In this document: one piece after another, positions 40,775-49,679 of the stretch
Layout: every line of letters starts with the position of its first letter
How positions within the stretch are numbered: position 1 is the first letter of the stretch
Origin: JADCRZ01 sp031399065
GTDB taxonomy: Bacteria; Bacteroidota; Bacteroidia; Chitinophagales; Chitinophagaceae
NCBI GenBank assembly: GCA_031399065.1
Contig: JANNOM010000002.1
Location: 1 to 64,000, forward strand
Direction of reading: 5' to 3'
DNA length: 64,000 nt
Made by a program: the position numbers and the translations under genes
Notes under the pieces: model-generated
Databases searched by the model: none
Told to the model about the DNA's origin: nothing
Seen by the model: the letters and a program-made list of their open reading frames with translations, nothing else

Positions 40775-41146
40775 TCACTCTTCCTCCAGTTCCCGCTCTA
40801 TCTCTTCCATTTGAACGATATCTATGGCTTCACTCTGGGTAGGTGCCGTGTTTAATAATTCTTCAAGATTCGCAGCCGACAGTTGTGCTTTTACTTCTGG
40901 TTGTAAACAGCAGTTAACGAAGGAAGCTTTTTGAGTATAAAATTGTTCCTGGACAGATATAATGGATCGCATTACAGCAGATTCCGCAGATGCCACTTCC
41001 TGCCAGTTGAGTACAATGTTTTTTATGCGCTGTTTCAGGACAGAATACAACTTATTTATTATTTCTTCTGTCATATTAGCAGAAAGCATGCGCTCCCGGA
41101 TGGTTATGACATGGAATCGTTCACTGGTATCAATTTTGACCTGCAT
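40775..41146 (-). CDS. STAS-like anti-sigma-antagonist domain protein
   Basis: 123 aa. Residues about 1-100 fit a STAS fold: a first strand VKIDTSERFHVITIRE, then a loop with KNIVLNWQEVASAESAVMRSIISVQEQFY where the Ser at VASAESA sits where the phosphorylatable Ser of SpoIIAA-type proteins lies. The C-terminus is strongly acidic (MEEIERELEEE). No anti-sigma kinase is near. It lies directly upstream of rnz on the same strand and is divergent from clpC. The role is inferred from fold only. Confidence 0.7.
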   Translation of the reverse strand: MQVKIDTSERFHVITIRERMLSANMTEEIINKLYSVLKQRIKNIVLNWQEVASAESAVMRSIISVQEQFYTQKASFVNCCLQPEVKAQLSAANLEELLNTAPTQSEAIDIVQMEEIERELEEE

Positions 41147-41308
41147 GTTATCTATGTTTAAGAATGTTTAAAGCTTTAAAGATCTTTTTTTACGTAAATA
41201 CTTCTACACATAATGTAACGATATGTGTATAAGCGAGTTGCACACCTCAGGGCTACAACTAAAATCAAAAATATTCGTTATTATTGTATAACACACAATC
41301 TACTCAAG

Positions 41309-43843
41309 ATGGATAATAATTTTTCAGCCCAGGTTAAGGAAATTATATCATTTAGCAGGGAGGAAGCATTGAGATTGGGGAATGATTTCATAGGAACAGA
41401 ACACCTGTTGCTGGGAATGATCCGTGAAGGAGATAATACTGCTGTCCGCATTCTCAAGAGCTTTAATGTGGACCTGTACGAACTGCGCAAGGAAGTGGAG
41501 CTGGCGGTTAAAGATAAAACCGGTAAAAACATTCCCAATATCAACAGCCTTCCCCTTACCAAACAGGCGGAGAAAGTGATCCGTGTTACTGTTCTGGAAG
41601 CCAAGGCACTCAAGAGCCCCACCGTTGAAACGGAACACCTGATGCTTTCTATACTGAAGAATAAAGAAAACATTGCTACACAAATTCTAAATCAATTTGA
41701 CGTGGACTACGATCTATTCAGAAACGAATTGGGCGTCGTAAAAAGCAACGATGTCCGCAGCGAATACGCTGATGAAAACGAGGACGATTTTGATGATGAG
41801 AAAAAATTCGCCCAGCAGAAATCAAAAGCGGCCGGAGCTACCAAAAGCAAGACACCGGTACTCGACAACTTCGGAAGAGATATTACACGCCTCGCGGAAA
41901 CCGGAGCCCTCGACCCGATCGTAGGACGGGAACAGGAAATCGAACGCGTTTCCCAGATATTATCGCGGCGTAAAAAGAATAATCCTATCCTTATAGGAGA
42001 ACCGGGTGTGGGTAAAACGGCGATAGTGGAAGGATTGGCACTGCGCATCATACAACGAAAGGTTTCCCGTGTACTGTTCGATAAACGAGTGATATCGCTC
42101 GACCTGGCAGCCCTCGTAGCAGGCACCAAGTATCGCGGCCAGTTTGAAGAAAGGATGAAGGCGATTATGAACGAACTGGAAAAGAACAGGGATGTGATCC
42201 TTTTTATAGATGAAATCCATACCATCGTAGGTGCGGGTGGAGCAAGTGGTTCACTCGATGCCAGCAATATCTTTAAACCCGCCCTGGCAAGAGGCGAACT
42301 GCAATGTATCGGAGCGTCTACATTGGACGAATACAGGATGTACATAGAAAAGGATGGAGCTTTGGATCGCAGATTCCAGAAAGTATTGGTAGAACCGCCA
42401 AGTGTGGATGAGACCATACAGATCCTTACCAATATACAAAGCAAATACGAAGACTATCATAACGTGTCTTATTCACCCGAAGCCATAGAAGCTTGCGTGA
42501 AGCTGAGCGACCGGTATATGACCGACCGCCTGCTGCCTGATAAAGCCATCGATGTGCTGGATGAAGTGGGAGCAAGGGTTCATTTAAAGAATATCAATGT
42601 ACCTCAGGAAATCCTCGATCTGGAAAAGAAGATCGAAGATGTGAAGAACGAAAAAAACAAAGTGGTGAAAAGTCAGAAGTTCGAGGAAGCCGCCTCTTTG
42701 CGTGATACCGAAAAAAGGCTGGCGGAAGAACTGGACAAGGCTAAAGCACATTGGGAAGAAGAAAGTAAGCATAAACGTTACCCTATTGATGACGACGCAA
42801 TAGCAGAAGTGGTAAGCATGATGACCGGCATACCTGTAAAACGGATGGTGCAGGCAGAAACGGAAAAGCTCCGCAAAATGAGCGACGACATGCGCGAAAT
42901 GGTGATCGGTCAGGATGATGCCATATCCAAAGTGGTGAAAGCCATCCAGCGGAACAGGGTAGGTCTGAAAGATCCTAAAAAGCCGATCGGTACTTTTATC
43001 TTCCTGGGACCTACAGGAGTAGGTAAAACAGAGCTGGCCAGGGCACTGTCAAGGTATATGTTCGATTCGGAAGACTCGCTGATACGGATCGACATGAGTG
43101 AGTATATGGAAAAGTTTACCGTAAGCCGCCTGATAGGTGCGCCTCCCGGGTATGTGGGATATGAAGAAGGCGGACAGCTTACTGAAAAAGTACGCCGCAA
43201 GCCTTACTCCGTTATATTACTGGATGAAATTGAAAAAGCGCACCCTGATATTTACAATATTTTGCTGCAAGTGCTGGATGACGGACAGTTAACCGACGGT
43301 TTGGGAAGAAAGGTAGATTTCAAAAATACCCTGATCATAATGACTTCCAATATAGGCGTACGCCAGTTGAAAGACTTTGGTGAAGGTGTTGGTTTCGCCA
43401 CCGCTTCCCGTATATTAAACGCGGAAGAAAACAATAAAGCGGTGATCGAGAAAGCACTGAAGCGTACCTTCTCCCCGGAATTTCTTAACAGGATCGATGA
43501 TGTGATCATCTTTAACACACTGGAAAAAGAACATATATTCCGGATCATCGATATCCTGATGAAAGGGGTGGTAAAACGGTTGAATAGCCTCGGCTTTTCA
43601 TTGGAACTCACCGAAGATGCGAAGAACTTTATCGCCGATAAGGGATATGACCAGCAGTTTGGTGCACGTCCGCTTCACCGGGCCATTCAGAAATACCTGG
43701 AAGATCCGTTAGCGGAAGAAATCCTGAATATGACTATAAAAAATGGCGATGTGCTGGTAGCAGATCTGGATAAGGAAGCACAAAAGATCAAATTTACGCT
43801 GAAGGAGTCCTCTCCTAAAAAGTCAGAAAAATCGGAAGTATAA
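41309..43843 (+). CDS. clpC: ATP-dependent Clp protease ATP-binding subunit ClpC
   Basis: 844-aa AAA+ unfoldase. Two Clp-N repeats (about 1-145) are followed by an acidic linker, the first AAA module (Walker A GEPGVGKTA, 230-238; Walker B ILFIDEIH), a UVR-like coiled coil region (EKKIEDVKNEKNKVVKSQKFEEAASLRD in outline), the second module (GPTGVGKT, 567-574; VILLDEIEKA) and the C-terminal ClpB_D2 part. It unfolds substrates for ClpP. The ORF starts at a GTG at 41225; the ATG at 41309 opens the proper Clp N-domain. A strong terminator follows. Confidence 0.95.
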   Translation: MDNNFSAQVKEIISFSREEALRLGNDFIGTEHLLLGMIREGDNTAVRILKSFNVDLYELRKEVELAVKDKTGKNIPNINSLPLTKQAEKVIRVTVLEAKALKSPTVETEHLMLSILKNKENIATQILNQFDVDYDLFRNELGVVKSNDVRSEYADENEDDFDDEKKFAQQKSKAAGATKSKTPVLDNFGRDITRLAETGALDPIVGREQEIERVSQILSRRKKNNPILIGEPGVGKTAIVEGLALRIIQRKVSRVLFDKRVISLDLAALVAGTKYRGQFEERMKAIMNELEKNRDVILFIDEIHTIVGAGGASGSLDASNIFKPALARGELQCIGASTLDEYRMYIEKDGALDRRFQKVLVEPPSVDETIQILTNIQSKYEDYHNVSYSPEAIEACVKLSDRYMTDRLLPDKAIDVLDEVGARVHLKNINVPQEILDLEKKIEDVKNEKNKVVKSQKFEEAASLRDTEKRLAEELDKAKAHWEEESKHKRYPIDDDAIAEVVSMMTGIPVKRMVQAETEKLRKMSDDMREMVIGQDDAISKVVKAIQRNRVGLKDPKKPIGTFIFLGPTGVGKTELARALSRYMFDSEDSLIRIDMSEYMEKFTVSRLIGAPPGYVGYEEGGQLTEKVRRKPYSVILLDEIEKAHPDIYNILLQVLDDGQLTDGLGRKVDFKNTLIIMTSNIGVRQLKDFGEGVGFATASRILNAEENNKAVIEKALKRTFSPEFLNRIDDVIIFNTLEKEHIFRIIDILMKGVVKRLNSLGFSLELTEDAKNFIADKGYDQQFGARPLHRAIQKYLEDPLAEEILNMTIKNGDVLVADLDKEAQKIKFTLKESSPKKSEKSEV

Positions 43844-43865
43844 ACTATTCATGATATATTACCGG

Positions 43866-43895
43866 AAGGTTGCGATAATATCGCAACCTTTTTTT
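43866..43895 (+). terminator. intrinsic terminator of clpC
   Basis: Perfect 11-bp stem AAGGTTGCGAT/ATCGCAACCTT with a 3-base loop and a T-run to 43895. A TATTTTG stretch directly continues from the T-run, 8 bases before the cmk ATG, and may serve as the cmk -7 element. Confidence 0.9.
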
Positions 43896-43908
43896 ATTTT
43901 GCCCCCGT

Positions 43909-44592
43909 ATGAAGAAGATCATTATCACCATAGATGGCTGGTCATCCTGTGGCAAGAGCACCCTTGCCAGGCAACTGGCTACCCACCTTAATTATGTATA
44001 TATAGACAGCGGCGCTATGTACCGTGCCATTACCTTATACTTCCTGCGCAATCATATCGACTGGACTAACCACGAAGCAGTAGGAGAGGCACTGAAAGAT
44101 GTTCACCTGGAATTCCGTTTCAACGAAAAAAGCGCACAGAGCGAAATGCATCTCAACGACGAAAACGTGGAATACGTGATCCGCGATCTGGTAGTAGCGG
44201 AGAAGGTAAGTGAAGTGGCCAGTGTAAAGGAAGTAAGGGAGTTTGCCGTTGCACAGCAGCAGCAGATGGGCAAAAAGAAAGGAATTATTATGGATGGAAG
44301 AGATATAGGAACCGTTGTATTTCCCGAAGCGGAGCTAAAGATCTTTATGACGGCAGATAATACCATCCGTGTAGAACGGAGATTTAAAGAACTGTATGAA
44401 AAAAATCCCAATATCACGATAGAAGAAGTAAAGAACAATCTCGAAATGAGGGACTATATCGATTCGCACAGGGAGATCAGTCCGCTGCGCCAGGCGGAAG
44501 ATGCCATAGTGCTGGATAATACCTTTATCGGGATGGAGGAGCAGTTCAGTATTGCCTTGGATCTTGTCAATAATAAAACGTTAAGTACATAA
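43909..44592 (+). CDS. cmk: cytidylate kinase
   Basis: 227-aa P-loop kinase phosphorylating CMP and dCMP. P-loop GWSSCGKST (10-18), the substrate-binding YIDSGAMYRAIT, the conserved GRDIGTVVFPEAELKIFMTA and the LID/DSHREISPLRQAEDAIVLDNT region are present. Length is normal. It starts 65 bases after the clpC stop, beyond the terminator, and ends at a shared terminator with glnN. Confidence 0.95.
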   Translation: MKKIIITIDGWSSCGKSTLARQLATHLNYVYIDSGAMYRAITLYFLRNHIDWTNHEAVGEALKDVHLEFRFNEKSAQSEMHLNDENVEYVIRDLVVAEKVSEVASVKEVREFAVAQQQQMGKKKGIIMDGRDIGTVVFPEAELKIFMTADNTIRVERRFKELYEKNPNITIEEVKNNLEMRDYIDSHREISPLRQAEDAIVLDNTFIGMEEQFSIALDLVNNKTLST

Positions 44593-44614
44593 GATTTCTG
44601 AAACTATCTATATT

Positions 44615-44650
44615 AAAAAGCCGCCCAGGTAAATACTGTGGCGGCTTTTT
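44615..44650. terminator. bidirectional terminator between cmk and glnN
   Basis: Stem AAAAAGCCGCC/GGCGGCTTTTT with an inner CAG/CTG extension. T-runs on both strands serve the convergent genes; the loop is about 14 bases. Confidence 0.85.
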
Positions 44651-44671
44651 AATAGTATGATTGAATATATT

Positions 44672-46861
44672 TTATCTCAGGAAAAGAATCTCCCGGTACT
44701 TGGGCAGCGTCCATTCCGAGTCGTCTACCAGCAGCTCCAGCTTGTCTACATGGTAACGGATATCATCAAAGTATTTACCTTTCACTTCATCGCAATAAGC
44801 AATGGCTTTATCGCGGGTATTCTCAATCTTATTAGCGTCTTTACGGGCCTCGATCATTTTCTCAACCAGTTCGCTTACGTTCGAGATATGTTCGGATATC
44901 TTGTTGAGCACCTGCAACTGTATGCTATAGGCTGATTCCGCGGCACCTATATCTTTAAGGCCTTTGATATTCTGAACGAGTACGTTCTGGTACTTGATGG
45001 CACCTGGTAAAATATTGGCAGTGGCCAGTTCACCCATCATACGGGCTTCTATCTGTACCACCTTGATGTATTTTTCCAGTTCTATTTCGTGCCTTGCTTC
45101 TATCTCGGAGTGTGACAGTACACCGGTACTTGCATATAATGCCTGGGCTTTTTCGCTCACCATTGCATCCAGTGCAAGCGGCGTAGTTTTAATATTGGGA
45201 AGTCCGCGTCTTTCGGCTTCTTCGGCCCATTCGCCGCTGTAGCCGTCTTTCTCGAACAGTACTTTTTTGCTGCTCACCACGTATTCACGAATGACGTGCA
45301 TGATGGCGATCTCTTTCTTTTCTCCCTTTTCGATCAGTGCATCCACATCCTTTTTAAAGTTCTTCAGCGTTTCGGCAAGAATGCTGTTCAGCACCGTCAT
45401 GGCACTGGCACAGTTGGCCGCAGAACCTACCGCACGAAACTCGAACTTATTACCGGTAAATGCGAACGGAGAGGTCCTGTTACGATCGGTGTTGTCCAGC
45501 AATAATTCTGGAATACTACGGTGAAGGTCCAGTTTCAGGATGGCTTCATCCTGCTCGTCGAATTTATTGCCTACCCTTGTTTCCACATCATCCAGCACTT
45601 TGCTGAGATACTGGCCCACAAACACGGAAATGATGGCAGGAGGAGCTTCGTTGGCACCCAGGCGGAAATCGTTGCCTGCTGAGGCGATACAGGCTCTCAA
45701 AAGGTCGGAATAATCATGTACCGCCTTGATGGTATTAACGAAGAAGGTAAGGAACATCAGGTTGGTCTTTGGCGTTTTGCCCGGGGCCAGCAGGTTCACA
45801 CCGGTATCGGTAGCCATGCTCCAGTTATTGTGCTTGCCGCTTCCATTAATACCTGCAAATGGCTTTTCGTGCAATAGTACCCGCAGGCCGTGGCGGCGGG
45901 CTACCCGGTTCATGATATCCATCAGCAGTGTATTGTGATCAACCGCCACACTCACTTCTTCAAATATAGGCGCGCACTCGAACTGTGCCGGTGCTACCTC
46001 GTTGTGACGCGTTCTTAACGGGATACCCACTTTATATCCTTCATTTTCGAAATCGCGCATAAAAGCATACACACGCTCCGGTATGGAACCAAAATAATGA
46101 TCTTCCAATTGCTGGCCTTTTGCCGGGGGGTGACCGAACACAGTTCTTCCGCTCATTACCAGGTCGGGACGGGCATTAAAAAGTGCCTCGTCTATTACGA
46201 AATATTCCTGCTCCCATCCCAGGGTAGCGGTTACTTTAGTTACATTTTTGTCGAAATAGTTGCAGACTTCTACCGCTGATTTATTTAATGCTTCCAGTGC
46301 TTTCAGCAGGGGCCCTTTATAGTCGAGCAGTTCGCCTGTATAAGAAACGAAAACGGTTGGTATGCAAAGCGTTTTCCCATTACCTATTTCCATGATAAAA
46401 GCGGGAGAAGAAGGATCCCAGGCCGTATAACCGCGGGCTTCGAAAGTAGCTCTTAAACCACCGCTGGGAAACGAGGAAGCATCCGGCTCCTGCTGTATCA
46501 ACGCACCGCCGTCGAACTCTTCTATAGACGTTCCATCACTTTTAATGGTAAAAAACGAATCATGTTTCTCTGCAGTAGTCCCCGTTAATGGCTGAAACCA
46601 GTGGGTATAATGCGTAACACCTTTTGATTCAGCCCATTGGCGCAAACCGGATGCTATCTGGTTTGCCATAACACGGTCGATCTTTTTACCGCCCTTTATA
46701 GAGGTTCTCAGGCTTTTATAAGCCTCATCACTCAACAGTTCACGCGCGGTTTGAAGGGTAAATACGTTTTCACCAAAAATGGCGGTTATTTTAGCGGAAG
46801 CCGGCACTTGCGTTGCTTCATTGCCTGCAAGATTGTTCACAGCGTTAAATCTTAATGACAT
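44672..46861 (-). CDS. glnN: glutamine synthetase type III
   Basis: 729-aa GSIII, much longer than GSI (about 470). Visible are LGWEQEYFVID (the catalytic Glu residues), TRHNEVAPAQFECAPIFEE, HEKPFAGINGSGKHNNWS (ATP and glutamate binding) and RTSPFAFTGNKFEFRAVGS. It makes glutamine from glutamate, ammonia and ATP, the main ammonia entry point in many Bacteroidota. It is a single gene with a shared terminator. Control elements such as an NtcA-like or ammonia-responsive site are not recognisable in the 165-bp upstream gap. Confidence 0.95.
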   Translation of the reverse strand: MSLRFNAVNNLAGNEATQVPASAKITAIFGENVFTLQTARELLSDEAYKSLRTSIKGGKKIDRVMANQIASGLRQWAESKGVTHYTHWFQPLTGTTAEKHDSFFTIKSDGTSIEEFDGGALIQQEPDASSFPSGGLRATFEARGYTAWDPSSPAFIMEIGNGKTLCIPTVFVSYTGELLDYKGPLLKALEALNKSAVEVCNYFDKNVTKVTATLGWEQEYFVIDEALFNARPDLVMSGRTVFGHPPAKGQQLEDHYFGSIPERVYAFMRDFENEGYKVGIPLRTRHNEVAPAQFECAPIFEEVSVAVDHNTLLMDIMNRVARRHGLRVLLHEKPFAGINGSGKHNNWSMATDTGVNLLAPGKTPKTNLMFLTFFVNTIKAVHDYSDLLRACIASAGNDFRLGANEAPPAIISVFVGQYLSKVLDDVETRVGNKFDEQDEAILKLDLHRSIPELLLDNTDRNRTSPFAFTGNKFEFRAVGSAANCASAMTVLNSILAETLKNFKKDVDALIEKGEKKEIAIMHVIREYVVSSKKVLFEKDGYSGEWAEEAERRGLPNIKTTPLALDAMVSEKAQALYASTGVLSHSEIEARHEIELEKYIKVVQIEARMMGELATANILPGAIKYQNVLVQNIKGLKDIGAAESAYSIQLQVLNKISEHISNVSELVEKMIEARKDANKIENTRDKAIAYCDEVKGKYFDDIRYHVDKLELLVDDSEWTLPKYREILFLR

Positions 46862-47026
46862 GTGGAGATAGTTTTGATGTGCGAATTTAAGATCAAATAA
46901 CTTTAAAAAGCAACTTTAAGACAAAGAATATATATAAAAATTATCTCAAATATTGATCGCTTTGTGCTAAAATAGGGTTAACTGTTAGAAAACATCAAAA
47001 ATAAGATCACAATTAACATATCAATA

Positions 47027-48412
47027 TTAGTCTAATGTGTTTCTCCCGGCAATCAGTCCATACAGCAGGTGAGCGGTGGCGAAGCTGAAGAATATACTTT
47101 TATACCTGACCAGGGCACCAATAATGGGTGCGGTGTATCCTAGCAACAACCAGTTGCATATAAGAAAAGATATTCCGAATAAGAAAAAAAGCCTTTGCAG
47201 GGGGGTATAGTTATACTTACGGCCTTTTACAATATACCACCCTATCAATCCATAAAACGCATACAGCTCAACCGCGAAGGCGAGGTAGCGGAGTCCTTTA
47301 TTCTCCCATAAATAAGGTCTTAAAAATCCATAATTCATGGCTTCTGGCAATACGGAAAAATAACCTCCCAGGTTAGGTGTTATGTTTTGGGCCGGTAAGG
47401 AAGTATTGGCCTCCAGCATAAGAAATTCAGCACGCCGGTTAGCTAATGCGTCCGGCATGTCGATAGCCGGTATTAAATAGGGAATGATAAAGAAGGCCGC
47501 CACGCAAAAAGTCAATATGCCTGTAAAATACCAGGACGACGCGGAAGGCTTTCGGAAGGATAGCCACCAGGCCAGCAGGCATGGTAACAAGATCAGGACG
47601 ATATAATTCCGCAGGGCAAATAGTAAAATAATGAAAACAAGTATTTTAAATAACCGGGTTAGTAATGTTCTTTTTTGCACCACCGGATCAGCCGTTGCCC
47701 ATACCGCCACTTGGTAAATAATATAGCCGAAGAGCATAAATAAAACCCCGTCCTTATACATCCCGCTGGTCCAGAAGAAAGCGGAAGGAATAAAGAACAC
47801 GGCGATCAGGGAACTGATCCTGCTTCCGGGATAGAGCAGGAGCAGTCCGCGGTAAAATGCAATATACCCGCCAAAACTGAGGTAGGCATACATTACCACA
47901 TTTATATAATAGTTTCCCAGGCTGAAGAAATTAAAAACGACTTCAATGTCTACTAAGAGCGTATCTTTTAAATAATTCCAGAAAGACTCATGGGTGCCGA
48001 AAACATTCCAGACACTCTGGGGGCCATTGAACTGTTTGCTGATTACATCCCCTATGCCGGAGGGGTTCTGCAATATAATATGATAGAGACGCAGGCTCTC
48101 ATTATAGATTTCCCAGGTATCTGCACTGTCGCCGAATGGTTTAAAAAGATAGCCATAAAATACGCCGCAAGCTACTTTGGCCAGGAAGATGCCGGTAAGC
48201 CAGGGGGCAGACAATCCGCTGGCTTTAAAAAAGCGGCTTTTGGTAATAAGCCAGCTAAACAGCAATAAATAACCTATAAATAGCAGGTAACCCAACAGGT
48301 TTATTTTTGGTATGAATAAATTGTTTAGAGTGGAATAATTAACTATGAAGATGAAGATAAAGAGAAATTCGTATCCATGAAAATTAAGCACCGGCAGGGT
48401 TTTATATCGCAC
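47027..48412 (-). CDS. Wzy-like polytopic membrane protein
   Basis: 461 aa with about 11-12 helices. A large loop after helix 3 (residues about 95-160) carries FGDSADTWEIYNESLRL and related charged segments, and FWTSGMYKDGVLFMLFG lies at the end of a helix; this layout recalls polysaccharide polymerases and GT-C enzymes. No single diagnostic motif proves it. The gene is divergent from a GT4 glycosyltransferase at 48461, which supports a role in surface polysaccharide synthesis. The ATG at 48412 leaves about 50 bases to the glycosyltransferase ATG. Confidence 0.6.
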   Translation of the reverse strand: MRYKTLPVLNFHGYEFLFIFIFIVNYSTLNNLFIPKINLLGYLLFIGYLLLFSWLITKSRFFKASGLSAPWLTGIFLAKVACGVFYGYLFKPFGDSADTWEIYNESLRLYHIILQNPSGIGDVISKQFNGPQSVWNVFGTHESFWNYLKDTLLVDIEVVFNFFSLGNYYINVVMYAYLSFGGYIAFYRGLLLLYPGSRISSLIAVFFIPSAFFWTSGMYKDGVLFMLFGYIIYQVAVWATADPVVQKRTLLTRLFKILVFIILLFALRNYIVLILLPCLLAWWLSFRKPSASSWYFTGILTFCVAAFFIIPYLIPAIDMPDALANRRAEFLMLEANTSLPAQNITPNLGGYFSVLPEAMNYGFLRPYLWENKGLRYLAFAVELYAFYGLIGWYIVKGRKYNYTPLQRLFFLFGISFLICNWLLLGYTAPIIGALVRYKSIFFSFATAHLLYGLIAGRNTLD

Positions 48413-48460
48413 CCGTTTTCAGGGTCGATTATTCCTTATCTTGCCGCAATAATAACAGAG

Positions 48461-49651
48461 ATGGCCCGGATTGTAATTATGCTTAACAGACTGGTAATCG
48501 GCGGAGCTCCTATGGATACGGCACAACTGGCGGGCTTCTTATCCGCCCGGCACCAGGTATACCTGGTAGTGGGCGGCAAAAACCAGGACGAACTGGATGC
48601 TTCTTTTTTAACCGATTATTACCCCCGTCTCCATGTTATCCGCATTGCATCCATGAAGCGCTCGCTTAATATACTTAGAGATGTAAGATCCTTTTTTATT
48701 ACGCGGACACTGCTGAAAAAAATAAAGCCGGATATTATACATACGCACGGTGCCAAGTCGGGATTGATAGGAAGAGTGGCTGCTGCGTCCACCGGCGTTA
48801 AGGTGCTATTACATACCTATCACGGCCATGTGTTTCATTCTTATTTCTCTCCGTTCGTTTCTTCCATCATTGTAAAAATAGAACGACTGGTAGGCCGGTT
48901 CACCACCCGCATCATTGCCATCAGCGAAAGCCAGAAAGCGGAGCTGGTGAACGTTTACCGTATTTGCGATGCACATAAAATGACCGTTATAAAACTTGGT
49001 ATCGACGCTGATAAATTTCAGGATACTGATCATAGCGTAAGAAAAAACTTTAGGGATACCTATCATTTGTCTCCCGGTGAAATAGCGGTCGGCATCGTGG
49101 GGCGTATAGTGCCTGTAAAAGGGCATGCTTTTTTTGCCGATATCGTGGAAGAAGTAAAAGCCAGGTCTGCGCAGCCAGTTAGATTTTTCATAATTGGAGA
49201 TGGTATGTTAAGACCGCAACTGGAACGTGTATTTAGGGAGAAGGGGATCGATACCGTGTTTTTTCCGGATAACCCAAAAGCCGCTTCCGTGGTGTTTACT
49301 TCCTGGATGCTGAATATCGGGGAAGCGATGGCAGGCCTGGATATCATTGCACTTACTTCCCTCAATGAAGGTACTCCTGTAACATTGCTGGAAGCCCAGG
49401 CCGCCTCAAAGCCGGTAGTGGCTACCGATGTAGGTGCCGTCAGAGAAATAGTGGCGGAAGATGCCGCGGGATTTATCGTAAGTTATGGAAAAGTAACGCC
49501 CTTTGCGGATCGTATCCTGCAATTGGCAGCTAGCGAAGAATTAAGGAATAATATGGGTGAAAAGGGACGCTCCTTCGTTCGCCAATACCATACCCGGAGC
49601 CAGCAGTTCCGGGCTATCGAAAAACTATACACGGAGTTATTGGAGGTCTAA
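48461..49651 (+). CDS. glycosyltransferase family 4
   Basis: 396 aa from ATG 48461 (MARIVIMLNRLVIGGAPMD); the frame opens earlier at 48377, inside the divergent gene, and is less plausible. GT-B fold: the N-terminal domain has HTHGAKSGLIGRVAAASTGVK and HGHVFHSYF, the C-terminal has GIVGRIVPVKGH, the E-x7-E motif in LNEGTPVTLLEAQA, and VATDVGAVREIV. It transfers a nucleotide-activated sugar onto a lipid-linked or surface glycan. Sugar unknown. A TATCTTGC stretch at about 48437 may be a weak -7 element. Its context is the divergent Wzy-like gene. Confidence 0.88.
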   Translation: MARIVIMLNRLVIGGAPMDTAQLAGFLSARHQVYLVVGGKNQDELDASFLTDYYPRLHVIRIASMKRSLNILRDVRSFFITRTLLKKIKPDIIHTHGAKSGLIGRVAAASTGVKVLLHTYHGHVFHSYFSPFVSSIIVKIERLVGRFTTRIIAISESQKAELVNVYRICDAHKMTVIKLGIDADKFQDTDHSVRKNFRDTYHLSPGEIAVGIVGRIVPVKGHAFFADIVEEVKARSAQPVRFFIIGDGMLRPQLERVFREKGIDTVFFPDNPKAASVVFTSWMLNIGEAMAGLDIIALTSLNEGTPVTLLEAQAASKPVVATDVGAVREIVAEDAAGFIVSYGKVTPFADRILQLAASEELRNNMGEKGRSFVRQYHTRSQQFRAIEKLYTELLEV

Positions 49652-49662
49652 CGCCTGCTTCT

Positions 49663-49670
49663 TACCTTTG
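49663..49670 (+). promoter_or_regulatory. -7 box of the purL-hldD-proC operon
   Basis: TACCTTTG, perfect TAnnTTTG, with ATTG 20 bases upstream; ends 9 bases before the purL ATG. Confidence 0.45.
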
Positions 49671-49679
49671 CCCGCATAT

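Noticed and set aside
41707..42444. 245-codon minus-strand frame inside clpC
   Set aside because: Ser/Arg-rich shadow of the highly conserved AAA+ module on the other strand.
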